31,821 nucleotides of DNA from Chloroflexota bacterium (GTDB lineage Bacteria; Chloroflexota; Dehalococcoidia; UBA3495), in contig JADFNR010000023.1 of the NCBI GenBank assembly GCA_022563275.1, positions 1 through 31,821 of the forward strand, written 5' to 3'. A model generated the notes under the pieces. The model had not been told where the DNA came from. It did not search any database and saw only the letters and a program-made list of their open reading frames with translations. This document shows positions 1 to 7,472 of the stretch, in pieces (positions within the stretch are counted from its first letter, which is position 1; each line of letters opens with the position of its first letter). Position numbers and translations under genes: made by a program.

Positions 1-197
1 TCGATGGCGGACTGGATGGCGTCCCACTCGGCGCTGGCGGCTCCCACGTCGCCGCGGCCCGAGAACTGGATCACCAGGGGCACGATGACTGCGGCCAAGG
101 CCACGATGATGCCCACAACAACCAGCAATTCGATCAGGGTGAATCCCTTCTGGTCTTCTGACCGACTGCCCAGGGTTCTCTTCAATATATTACGCAT
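1..197 (-). CDS. Type IV pilin-like prepilin, N-terminal part (cut by the window edge)
   Basis: Only the first 65 codons are in the window. The protein has a short basic leader, then a prepilin peptidase motif, QKG followed by FTLIELLVVVGIIVALAAV. This is the classical cleavage site G|F with Glu at +5 and the hydrophobic N-methylated helix of class III pilins and pseudopilins. After export and cleavage the subunit would polymerise in a type IV pilus, Tad-like or type II secretion filament; the sequence seen cannot separate these. I chose ATG 197 because GGAGAGG lies about 8 bases upstream. An in-frame ATG at 224 has no good ribosome binding site. Two CRP-like sites and a candidate -10 box lie upstream (258-323). 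The response regulator gene upstream on the same strand may be functionally linked, but that is inference. Confidence 0.85.
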   Translation of the reverse strand, partial: MRNILKRTLGSRSEDQKGFTLIELLVVVGIIVALAAVIVPLVIQFSGRGDVGAASAEWDAIQSAI

Positions 198-257
198 TTG
201 CTTCCTCTCCTGGATGGTGCTCATCTCGCCGGGTCAACTTAGAGAGACGGTGACCTG

Positions 258-263
258 ATTATG
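258..263 (-). promoter_or_regulatory. Candidate -10 box of the pilin gene promoter
   Basis: On the minus strand this reads CATAAT. It predicts a transcript start near 251 and a leader of about 54 bases that carries the ribosome binding site. No good -35 box is seen, which would fit an activator-dependent promoter. The CRP-like site at 285-300 is centred 41.5 bases upstream of the predicted start, the spacing of a class II activator site. Confidence 0.45.
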
Positions 264-284
264 CGGCGGACCGATGCTCAAATC

Positions 285-300
285 TGTGACATATGTCGGT
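285..300. promoter_or_regulatory. CRP/FNR-family-like operator, proximal copy (one degenerate half)
   Basis: The sequence TGTGACATATGTCGGT matches the left half of TGTGA-N6-TCACA perfectly; the right half is degenerate. It is 23 bases from the perfect copy at 308-323, about two helical turns, so the two would lie on the same DNA face. Its centre falls at -41.5 relative to the inferred pilin transcript start. Confidence 0.45.
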
Positions 301-307
301 TGTTAAG

Positions 308-323
308 TGTGACGTTTGTCACA
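308..323. promoter_or_regulatory. CRP/FNR-family-like operator, perfect palindrome
   Basis: TGTGACGTTTGTCACA is an exact match to the CRP core consensus TGTGA-N6-TCACA and a perfect 6-base inverted repeat. It is centred at about -64.5 from the inferred pilin transcript start. The remaining intergenic DNA to the response regulator gene (324-632) holds no gene I can support; the only structure seen there is a 7-bp inverted repeat at 568-574/587-593 without a T-run. Confidence 0.55.
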
Positions 324-632
324 TTTGGGGTTCGTACACTCGGGCCGCATTCTGGTTACGATGTCTGTGCGTAATCACGCCTAAGCCCCAGAGGGTAATT
401 CAACGTTAATGCAGCGGATATTTAAGTTCAAGCCGATAGGACGGTGTAGAAGTGAGTGGTCGGGCCGAAGAGCCGGCGCCAAGTGGCGTCGTCTGAGAAC
501 GATCGCCGGTTTCCGCCGGATAGAGAGAAGACTTGGAACACACCGGCGGGCCAGACGATGCCGGTCTCGGCCGTCTGATCAGTCCAACGGCCGGATTCTG
601 CAACCGCCGGTGGCTGAAAGATTGGTCAGGAG

Positions 633-1520
633 TCAGTCCAGCGACACCTTCAGGACCACCGTCTCGGGGTCAGATTCGGAGCGGTCCACCGATTCAACTC
701 GAGAGACTCCGGCGGCCGCCAGCAGCGTGGCCCGCAAAGGGTCGGGGCTACGCAGGCGAAGCCAGATGTCCATGCCGTCTCTCCGGTGATTGGGAACCAT
801 GCGGAGCAGATGTATCTGGGGATTTTTCCGCAGCATATCGACGAACCTGACCAATTCCTTGACCGCTCCCGTTGTCTGGATGATGAGCTTCACGGCGCCT
901 TCGTAAACCTCGTTACCTGCCGCGGTTGTGCTAGAGGCAGCGGGATTGATGGCCGCCGCGGGTTTTCCGTTACCGGAAGAATCGCTGGCAAGTGGCCTGG
1001 CTTCGGAGAGGGGCGCTTGCGTGGGATACCCCATAACCTCATCTTGTGGGTGGAGAAAGGACAAGTCGGACTTGGCTGGCGTTGGGAAGGCCAGCGGGTT
1101 TTTGGTCCGGCTGCCATCGGTGCGGCGCAGAACGGACTTCACCCTAGATACGAGTTCGTGGGTGGAGAAGGGTTTGGTGATATAGTCATCGGCCCCCATC
1201 TCTAGTCCTCGGACTTTGTCTACATCCCGGTCCCTGGCGGTGACCATGATTATCGGCACCTGAGAAGACTCTCGAATCTTCTGGCAGGTTGTAAACCCGT
1301 CCATCTGAGGGAGCATGACATCCAGTAGAACCAGCGAAGGAGTGGCATTGGGCAACATCTCCAGAGCTTCTTCACCGGTGCCAGCGCAGGTCACCCGGTA
1401 ACCTACCTGTTCCAGGACAAAGCGTTCGAGGCGTGAAATCCGATCATCGTCCTCGACGACGAGAATCATGCCGCCGTTCGATGCTGAGATTCCTCCTGCG
1501 CCGGCCCTGCCCAACACCAT
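633..1520 (-). CDS. Response regulator with a receiver domain and a non-DNA-binding ferredoxin-like output domain
   Basis: Residues about 18-135 form a CheY/OmpR-type receiver domain: acidic pocket E23-D25, phosphoacceptor D67 in LVLLDVMLP, T94 and K116. A Pro/Ser/Ala-rich linker (about 136-203) follows. Residues about 204-295 show a predicted beta-alpha-beta-beta-alpha-beta order, like a ferredoxin/ACT fold, and no winged helix, so output by DNA binding is not expected. The start at 1520 has GGAGG 11 bases upstream. ATG 1469 (MILVVEDDD) is a shorter alternative that begins exactly at the receiver. No partner kinase is in the window. The next gene on this strand is a pilin-like gene, so a role in pilus or surface behaviour is possible but unproven. 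Confidence 0.85.
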   Translation of the reverse strand: MVLGRAGAGGISASNGGMILVVEDDDRISRLERFVLEQVGYRVTCAGTGEEALEMLPNATPSLVLLDVMLPQMDGFTTCQKIRESSQVPIIMVTARDRDVDKVRGLEMGADDYITKPFSTHELVSRVKSVLRRTDGSRTKNPLAFPTPAKSDLSFLHPQDEVMGYPTQAPLSEARPLASDSSGNGKPAAAINPAASSTTAAGNEVYEGAVKLIIQTTGAVKELVRFVDMLRKNPQIHLLRMVPNHRRDGMDIWLRLRSPDPLRATLLAAAGVSRVESVDRSESDPETVVLKVSLD

Positions 1521-1663
1521 ACTTGAGAACGCCTCCGAGCTATCCGGTTAGAATCAACGCTAGCACGGGATTACCTTAAAAGAGAGCCGATTTTCCATCT
1601 CTGGGAAGGGTGGAGGCAGCCCCGCTAGGACCCAGGTCAAGAGGCGCCATTTCGGATGGGGTA

Positions 1664-1692
1664 TTGCCTAGCCGTGGTTAGGACTATAGAAT
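1664..1692 (+). promoter_or_regulatory. Promoter of speD-speE with palindromic operator
   Basis: TTGCCT (1664-1669) and TAGAAT (1687-1692) are separated by 17 bases, a good sigma-70 layout. The near-perfect palindrome CCTAGCCGTGGTTAGG (1667-1682, one mismatched pair) overlaps the -35 box and fills most of the spacer, the position of a repressor operator. The predicted transcript starts near 1699. Its leader of about 59 bases has a direct repeat, GTTGCGCT at 1701-1708 and 1716-1723. Confidence 0.5.
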
Positions 1693-1757
1693 GTTTCATT
1701 GTTGCGCTAAAATCAGTTGCGCTTAACACAACCAATGATTATTAGGAGGACAGGTGA

Positions 1758-2126
1758 TTGGAAGTATTAGGTTGTCATCTCTTGTTGGAACTAAAGGACT
1801 GTAACTCCGAACTACTGAACGACCTCTCTTATATTCGCCGGGCGATGATCGAGACAGCCCAAGACGTTGGGGCCACGATCGTCGGCGAATCGTTTCACCA
1901 CTTCTCACCCCAGGGCGTTACTGGAATTCTGGCTATTGCCGAGTCCCATATCTCGATTCATACCTGGCCCGAATACGGCTATGCCGCAGCGGATATATTC
2001 TCTTGTGGGACCTCGTTCCGGCCCAGGGAGGCGGCTAACAAGCTGGCCGAAGCCTTGGAATGCCGTAACCCGGAGATCCAAGAGATAAAAAGGGGTCTGG
2101 CGGTCCAGGAGGCCGTGGGACTCTAA
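1758..2126 (+). CDS. speD: S-adenosylmethionine decarboxylase proenzyme (prokaryotic class 1B)
   Basis: This enzyme makes decarboxylated AdoMet, the aminopropyl donor for polyamine synthesis. The 122-residue length and the motif AESHISIHTWPEYGYAAADIF fit the small proenzymes that cleave themselves between E62 and S63 to form a pyruvoyl group. H68 and C83, the processing and catalytic residues of the Thermotoga-type enzyme, are present. The start is TTG 1758: AGGAGGA at 1744-1750 sits 7 bases upstream, whereas the nearby GTG 1754 runs into a stop after 16 codons. speE follows after 18 bases, so the two are very likely one operon. No arginine or ornithine decarboxylase gene is in the window. 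Confidence 0.95.
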   Translation: MEVLGCHLLLELKDCNSELLNDLSYIRRAMIETAQDVGATIVGESFHHFSPQGVTGILAIAESHISIHTWPEYGYAAADIFSCGTSFRPREAANKLAEALECRNPEIQEIKRGLAVQEAVGL

Positions 2127-2144
2127 ACAGCCCTGCGGTTCAAG

Positions 2145-3056
2145 ATGGAAATGTCAGGCAATTGGTTTATCGAGAGTGTCTATCCCGACTTGTCCGTGAT
2201 GCTCAGGGTGCGTCAGGTTTACTACTCGGGCCAGACCGCCTACCAAAAGGTCGAGATCCTTGACTCGGAGTTGTTCGGCCGCAGCCTGGTCCTAGACGGC
2301 AAGACTCAGTCCACGGAACGGGACGAGCATATCTACCATGAGACGCTGGTGCATCCGGCCATGCTCTGCCATCCGGGACCCAAGCAGGTTTTCATCGGGG
2401 GCGGCGGCGAAGGCGGCACCCTCCGCGAGGTGTTGGCCCACAGATCGGTGGAACGCGCTACCATGGTCGATCTGGACCCGGAGGTGGTCGAGCTCTGCCG
2501 CAAATACCTCCCCAATCACCATCAAGGCAGCTTCGACGATCCCCGTACCCACCTGCTCCATGGGGACGCCCGCGGCTACCTGGAAAACACTTCCGATTCC
2601 TACGACGCGATAATCCTAGACTTGGTCGATCCCCTGGAAGGCGGCACCGCCGCCCTGCTCTACACCCAGGAGTTCTACGCCATCGCCAAAGCCCGGCTCA
2701 ACCCCGGTGGGGTGTTGGTGACCCAGTCCGGCCCGGCTGGATTGCTCAGCTACACGGAGTGCTTCACGACCATCTTTAATACATTGGGCACCCTCTTCGA
2801 CTATACCAAGGCCGCTCAGGTGCACATCCCGGCCTTTCAGACCCTGTGGGGATTCACCATCGCTTCGGATTCTCCTCTCCACCTTGTCCCGGAGGATGAG
2901 GTGGACGCGGAGGTAGCCCGGCGTTTGTCCAAACCGCTGAAGTACTACGATGGCGAGAGTCACCGTAACATGTTCGCTCTGACCAAATTTCAACGGGATG
3001 GCCTAAAGAGCGAAGACCGGATCAACCGCGACGACAACCCGGTCTTCATGGTCTAA
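2145..3056 (+). CDS. speE: Spermidine/thermospermine synthase family aminopropyltransferase
   Basis: This protein transfers the aminopropyl group from decarboxylated AdoMet, made by the preceding SpeD, to a diamine or polyamine. An N-terminal beta domain (about 1-65) is followed by a Rossmann methyltransferase-like domain with FIGGGGEGGTLREVL at 84-98 and acidic D109. The catalytic loop reads LDLVDPLEGGTAALLYT (158-174). Classical spermidine synthases have D-S/T-x-D-P-x-G-P here; the DP-EGG...LYT form is closer to plant ACL5-type thermospermine synthases. The product could therefore be spermidine or thermospermine. ATG 2145 has no obvious ribosome binding site, and ATG 2151 is an alternative. 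A strong terminator follows at 3126-3174. Confidence 0.9.
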   Translation: MEMSGNWFIESVYPDLSVMLRVRQVYYSGQTAYQKVEILDSELFGRSLVLDGKTQSTERDEHIYHETLVHPAMLCHPGPKQVFIGGGGEGGTLREVLAHRSVERATMVDLDPEVVELCRKYLPNHHQGSFDDPRTHLLHGDARGYLENTSDSYDAIILDLVDPLEGGTAALLYTQEFYAIAKARLNPGGVLVTQSGPAGLLSYTECFTTIFNTLGTLFDYTKAAQVHIPAFQTLWGFTIASDSPLHLVPEDEVDAEVARRLSKPLKYYDGESHRNMFALTKFQRDGLKSEDRINRDDNPVFMV

Positions 3057-3125
3057 CAGTACAACTGTGGCTAGTACCTGCCGGTTACGGCGGTGGGTGG
3101 GGCCGTGAGGGCTATTCGTAGGATG

Positions 3126-3174
3126 AAAAAACGTAGGGGCATCCCGACGGAACCGGGATGCCCCTACGTTTTTT
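3126..3174. terminator. Bidirectional intrinsic terminator between speE and the fusion gene
   Basis: A perfect 20-base inverted repeat (3126-3145 and 3155-3174) encloses a 9-base loop. The stem is GC-rich in the middle (GTAGGGGCATCCC) and flanked by A6 and T6, so it forms a terminator with a U-run on either strand. It serves the convergent genes speE (plus) and the aldolase-MfnB fusion (minus). Confidence 0.9.
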
Positions 3175-3201
3175 ACGAGTATTATCTGGTGACGACGCCT
3201 G

Positions 3202-5223
3202 TTACGGGCGGATCAGCACCCTGGTTGTGCCGTCGGGGTCCGACCGTTTGGTGAGGACCTCGTGGCCTGCCTTCTCTGCCCACAGAGTGACATCGTAGAT
3301 GTTCAGGGCGTCGGCCAAGATCGCTTCGACGAAGGACTCCTTGTCCATCTCCATCTGCTTGGTCAGGGCAGCGAGCACTCCGGCGCAACTCTTGCCCCGG
3401 CCGTCGATGACCACCCAGCCGCTGGAACCGCTCACCGGCACAACCTCGCCGTCGTACACGTCCACCTCGCCGCTTTTTCTGAGGTCCAGTTGGCGTTTGA
3501 ACTCGGCCACTGCTTCCCAGGCCACGGCCCGGTCACGCTCTCCGTTGCCGCAGACTGCGCCCCTGACTCCCACGATGTCGGGATTGATCCGGGCCAGTTC
3601 GTCAAGGTCGGAGATCTTCAGATGCCCGGACAGCGCCGTGCTCATGCCCAGCGACTTGCCCTCTAGCACGATGTCCTTCAGAACGCTCTCCGACATGAAG
3701 TTGAAGAGGTTGCGGCCGTCCTTGGTCAGGGTGTCGATGAGGAACCCGTCGCACTCCCCGTCTTTGGCCAGTTGGACCATGCACATGGGGTCGAGACCGT
3801 TTTCAAAGAGCTCGTTATCGGCGAAAACAGATCCGACCAGCTTGGTGTTGAAGCCTTCCAGGGCCATGCGGGCTTCCCGGAGTACCTCCACCGCCTTGTC
3901 GTAGCTCGCCACTCGGAATCCCACCTTCACTGATGTGGCATCCATCACGGCTGCCGCGTACACGGCCATGGCCACGGTGCCGGGCTGAAGTGGGACCACA
4001 CCCAGGGTTACGCTGACGTGTTTCTCCACTGGCATGATGCCCCGGACCGCCTTGACGATGTTGGGATGACCGGAGCCAACCAAGGCCTCTTGCAGGTTCT
4101 TAACGTCGACCACGTCGGCGCCGCCCTGCTCGGCCTCCAAGGCCTCCGCCACGTTCTGTACGCTCACCATGAGCAGCATGCCCGAGGCGAAGTTATTATT
4201 TCCGTCGAGCCATGAACCGCGGGACTTGGCGGGCACGGCGGGAACCACAGGGGCGGGAATGGGCTTTAGGGGTTCTAGTTCTTCTCTCAATTCAGACTTC
4301 TCCACTGGTGATAAATCGAATAATGGCGGCCGTACCGATCCGGCTGCCATGCCCATCAACTCGCCCCAATGTTTGACCATGGAGACGGGCAGAGCGCCGT
4401 TGTACTTGGTCTGAATCTTGGTCCACCAAGTATCGGAGAGTTCTTTCAACCGGCGCACGTTCTTCTCGTAGAACGCTTCGTCCAGGTCTCCCTTACAGGC
4501 ACGGTCGATCCACTGGACGTAGTTGTTGGCGCCGGGCACGTCGAAACGCCAGTCTGAGGTGTTGGCGAACATGACCTGTTGCTGGATGCCCAACTCTTGG
4601 CCCTTGAAGAATATCCACTCGTCGGGGGTGCTGATGACGTACTCTTTGCCCAAAGACAGGTGCGTTTCGATGGAAATCTGTTGGTTGAAGCTGGCCTCTT
4701 TGATCCCCACGACGTTGGGGATGCCGCACAGTTGTCCCAGCCCGTACGGACTCATGACGATGCCGAACTGGGGCGAGTTATAAAACATGATCGCCAGGTT
4801 GGTGTTGTCCGCCAGTATCTTTACGAACTGCACGACCTGGTCTTCGGTCTTGGTGGCCATGTAGGAAGGCCCGACGATCAGTAGGTCGAATCCCTTCTCC
4901 TCAGCATGCTGGGCCAGCGAGACCATATCGGACGCTGATGTATGGGTGACGTGGGCTCCGATCGGCCAGCTCCCCGCAGCCTCTTCGGCTACGGCGTCCA
5001 TCACCTGGATCCGCTCATCGTAGGTCAGGCTCCAGAACTCGCCCATGTTCCAGGTGCAGCCGGCGCCGGTGGTGCCGAGACTGCGAACATACCGGACGTT
5101 CCGTTTTATGCCGTCGATGTCGATGCGGTCATCGGGCGTGAAGGGAGTGATGAGTGTGGTCCACTGTCCCTTAAGGGTCTCCCATGCCCATTCCTGGGCC
5201 TCATGTTTCTTATAGTTCGCCAT
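3202..5223 (-). CDS. Three-domain fusion: DapA-superfamily aldolase, MfnB-type furan phosphate synthase, TusA-like domain
   Basis: Domain 1 (about 12-315) is a DapA/NAL-type class I aldolase. It keeps the Schiff-base lysine K175 in GIKEAS and Y148 in FYNSP, but the usual GTTGE is WNMGE (57-62) and the DHDPS arginine after YNxP is missing, so it is probably not dihydrodipicolinate synthase. Domain 2 (about 348-580) matches archaeal (5-formylfuran-3-yl)methyl phosphate synthase, which condenses two glyceraldehyde-3-phosphates. VDVKN (K375), KVGF (K433), IDTLTKDGRNLF (D497, K501) and DIVGVRGAVC agree with Methanocaldococcus MfnB, including its K27 and K155. Domain 3 (about 602-673) has the TusA pattern: DGRGKSC with C613, a beta-alpha-beta-alpha-beta-beta order and GHEVL, but no Pro after the Cys. 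ATG 5223 has GGAGGG 8 bases upstream; GTG 5232 is too close to it. The acs gene lies 88 bases upstream on the same strand, with a possible -10 box, TAGAAT, at 5257-5262 between them. Confidence 0.85.
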   Translation of the reverse strand: MANYKKHEAQEWAWETLKGQWTTLITPFTPDDRIDIDGIKRNVRYVRSLGTTGAGCTWNMGEFWSLTYDERIQVMDAVAEEAAGSWPIGAHVTHTSASDMVSLAQHAEEKGFDLLIVGPSYMATKTEDQVVQFVKILADNTNLAIMFYNSPQFGIVMSPYGLGQLCGIPNVVGIKEASFNQQISIETHLSLGKEYVISTPDEWIFFKGQELGIQQQVMFANTSDWRFDVPGANNYVQWIDRACKGDLDEAFYEKNVRRLKELSDTWWTKIQTKYNGALPVSMVKHWGELMGMAAGSVRPPLFDLSPVEKSELREELEPLKPIPAPVVPAVPAKSRGSWLDGNNNFASGMLLMVSVQNVAEALEAEQGGADVVDVKNLQEALVGSGHPNIVKAVRGIMPVEKHVSVTLGVVPLQPGTVAMAVYAAAVMDATSVKVGFRVASYDKAVEVLREARMALEGFNTKLVGSVFADNELFENGLDPMCMVQLAKDGECDGFLIDTLTKDGRNLFNFMSESVLKDIVLEGKSLGMSTALSGHLKISDLDELARINPDIVGVRGAVCGNGERDRAVAWEAVAEFKRQLDLRKSGEVDVYDGEVVPVSGSSGWVVIDGRGKSCAGVLAALTKQMEMDKESFVEAILADALNIYDVTLWAEKAGHEVLTKRSDPDGTTRVLIRP

Positions 5224-5311
5224 CGCTTCCACCCTCCATCAGGGAATATTTCACTTATTCTACGGCTGCAGAAGGGCGGCGGTTTCTCCGCCTTGAACGA
5301 AGTCGGAATTC

Positions 5312-7273
5312 TTATTCCTCGTCGCCGTATTGTTCCTTAAGAGAGTCTACCACCGCCGGGTCGGCAAGGGTGGTGGTGTCTCCCAGCGCCCGGCCTTCCG
5401 CCACGTCCCGCAACAGGCGGCGCATGATCTTGCCGCTGCGGGTCTTGGGCAGCTCGGCGGCGAAAATGATGTCATCGGGCCGGGCCATGGCGCCGATCTT
5501 GTTGGCCACGTGGGCTTTCAATTCGACGATGACTTCATCGGACATCGCCACGCTGTCTTTCAGGGTGACAAAAGCAACTATCGCTTGGCCCTTGATCTCG
5601 TGGGATTTGCCGATACAGGCCGCCTCGGCGACCTTGGGATTGTCCACCAGGGCGCTTTCCACCTCCATGGTGCCGATGCGGTGGCCGGAAACGTTGATCA
5701 CGTCATCCACCCGGCCCAACAGCCAGAAATCGCCGTCCTCGTCGATCTTGGCGCCGTCGGCGGTGAAGTAGATGTCCTTATAGTGTGACCAGTATTGCTC
5801 CACGTACCGTTCTTCGTCACCGTAGATGGTGCGCAGCATGGACGGCCAGGGCTTCTTGATGACCAGGTAGCCGCCGCCTCCGGGGCCCACGGGATTGCCC
5901 TGCTCGTCAAGTATCTCGGCCTCGATGCCGGGGAAGGCGCGGGTGGCCGAACCGGGTTTCAGTGTAGTTATTCCCGGCAGAGGGGAGATCAGGATGCTAC
6001 CGGTCTCAGTCTGCCACCAGGTGTCCACCACGGGGCATCTACCACCGCCGATGTTCTTGTGGTACCAGATCCAGGCCTCAGGGTTTATGGGCTCGCCCAC
6101 CGATCCCAGAAGGCGCAGGGAAGACAAGTCGTGTTTCTCAGGGTAGCTTTCACCCCAGCGCATGAAGGTGCGGATGGCCGTGGGCGCGGTGTAGAGGATG
6201 GTCACGCCGTACTTGGCGACGATGGCCCAGAACCGGTCCCGGTCGGGATAGTCCGGGGACCCTTCGTACATCACCGAGGTGGCGCCATTGGCCAGCGGGC
6301 CGTAGACGATGTAGCTATGGCCGGTGACCCAGCCGATGTCGGCGGTACACCAGTAGGTGTCGTTCTCTTTGATGTCGAAGATCCACTTGAAGGTGGCGTA
6401 GGCCCCCAGCAGGTATCCGGCCGTGGTGTGTACGATCCCCTTGGGTTTGCCGGTGGTGCCGCTGGTGTAGAGCAGATAGAGCATGTCTTCGCTGTCCATC
6501 TGCTCCGGCTCACAGGTGAGGGGTTGTCCTTCCATCAAGTCGTGCCACCAGATATCGCGGCCCTCCACCATCTTGTCGTCGGCGCTCTCGGTCCTGCGCA
6601 CCACCACCACTTTCTCGACGCTGGGCGCTCCGCCTTCCTGTTCCAACGAGTCATCGGAGTTCTGTTTCAGGGGTATGATGCCGCCGCGCCGGTAGCCGCC
6701 GTCGGCGGTGATCAAAATCTTGGATTCAGAGTCGTTGAGCCGGTCGCGCAGGGACTCGGCGCTGAACCCGCCGAACACAACACTGTGGGCGGCTCCGATG
6801 CGGGCGCAGGCCAGCATGGCGATGGGCAGCTCCGGGACCATGGGCAGGTAGATGGTGACGCGGTCGCCCTTCTTTACCCCCAGGCTCTTGAGACCGTTGG
6901 CGAACTGGCAGACCTCCCGGTAGAGGTCCCAATAGGTGTAGACCCGCCGGTCTCCCGGTTCGCCCTCCCATATGATGGCCGCCTTATTGCGGCGGCTGGT
7001 GCTCAGGTGCCGGTCCAGGCAGTTGTAGGAAACGTTTAGCTTGCCGCCGATGAACCACTGGGCGTGGGGCGGGTCCCACTTCAAGACTGTGTCCCATTTC
7101 TTGAACCAGTCCAGTTCCTCGGCGAACTTTGCCCAGAACGCTTCCGGGTCGCGATTGGCTTCTTCGTAAACGTTTGGGTCGGAGATGTTGGCCTGTGCTA
7201 TGAATTCCTTGGAGGGAGGAAAAGTCCGGTCCTCTTGAAGCAGGGCATCGAATCTTCCCGAATCTTCAACCAC
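5312..7273 (-). CDS. acs: Acetyl-CoA synthetase (AMP-forming)
   Basis: The enzyme activates acetate to acetyl-CoA through acetyl-AMP. The 653-residue length is typical. An N-terminal ACS domain (about 30-90) is followed by the AMP-binding domain with [11 protein letters not shown] at 269-279, the acetate-pocket and adenylate motif DTWWQTETG near 420, the hinge region [20 protein letters not shown] and the C-terminal [11 protein letters not shown]. In the last, K615 is the catalytic lysine that is commonly acetylated for control. The conserved Trp of the WWQTETG motif supports acetate rather than a longer acyl substrate. The start is GTG 7273, with AGGAGGT 6 bases upstream. The fusion gene follows on the same strand. 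A 5-bp GC hairpin (5278-5292) lies in the gap without a T-run, so read-through is plausible. Confidence 0.97.
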   Translation of the reverse strand: MVEDSGRFDALLQEDRTFPPSKEFIAQANISDPNVYEEANRDPEAFWAKFAEELDWFKKWDTVLKWDPPHAQWFIGGKLNVSYNCLDRHLSTSRRNKAAIIWEGEPGDRRVYTYWDLYREVCQFANGLKSLGVKKGDRVTIYLPMVPELPIAMLACARIGAAHSVVFGGFSAESLRDRLNDSESKILITADGGYRRGGIIPLKQNSDDSLEQEGGAPSVEKVVVVRRTESADDKMVEGRDIWWHDLMEGQPLTCEPEQMDSEDMLYLLYTSGTTGKPKGIVHTTAGYLLGAYATFKWIFDIKENDTYWCTADIGWVTGHSYIVYGPLANGATSVMYEGSPDYPDRDRFWAIVAKYGVTILYTAPTAIRTFMRWGESYPEKHDLSSLRLLGSVGEPINPEAWIWYHKNIGGGRCPVVDTWWQTETGSILISPLPGITTLKPGSATRAFPGIEAEILDEQGNPVGPGGGGYLVIKKPWPSMLRTIYGDEERYVEQYWSHYKDIYFTADGAKIDEDGDFWLLGRVDDVINVSGHRIGTMEVESALVDNPKVAEAACIGKSHEIKGQAIVAFVTLKDSVAMSDEVIVELKAHVANKIGAMARPDDIIFAAELPKTRSGKIMRRLLRDVAEGRALGDTTTLADPAVVDSLKEQYGDEE

Positions 7274-7435
7274 TTGGCGACCTCCTGGGCGGCTTGAGTG
7301 CGGACCGGCGGGATCTTATCGCCCTAAAGCAAGCGTGTCCGCCCGCCGGTTTACAGGCTGAATAGCACTGGATTTTTAACACAAGCGGCAGGGCATTGCA
7401 ATCAGAAACCCGGTGGGGCGTCCGGAGGGGCCATA

Positions 7436-7463
7436 TCGACTTTCAAACTAGAAAGGGTAGAAT
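7436..7463 (+). promoter_or_regulatory. Candidate promoter of the MFS gene (near-leaderless)
   Basis: TCGACT (7436-7441, weak -35) and TAGAAT (7458-7463, -10) are 16 bases apart. The -10 box ends only 9 bases before ATG 7473, so the transcript would begin within about 3 bases of the start codon. This fits the lack of a convincing ribosome binding site. The rest of the divergent 199-base region toward acs shows no strong second promoter. Confidence 0.4.
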
Positions 7464-7472
7464 TCGTTACTT

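Noticed and set aside
1699..1757. SAM riboswitch in the speD leader
   Set aside because: The leader is only about 59 bases and shows no known SAM aptamer core; only direct repeats are seen.
3202..5223. The three-domain fusion as an assembly error or missed stop
   Set aside because: The frame is continuous with uniform codon use and a Pro/Ala linker between domains 1 and 2, and there is no internal ribosome binding site before domain 2.
5795..7039. Long plus-strand open frame opposite acs
   Set aside because: Its Gly/Val/His-rich product has no recognisable motif, and the opposite strand encodes a complete acetyl-CoA synthetase.
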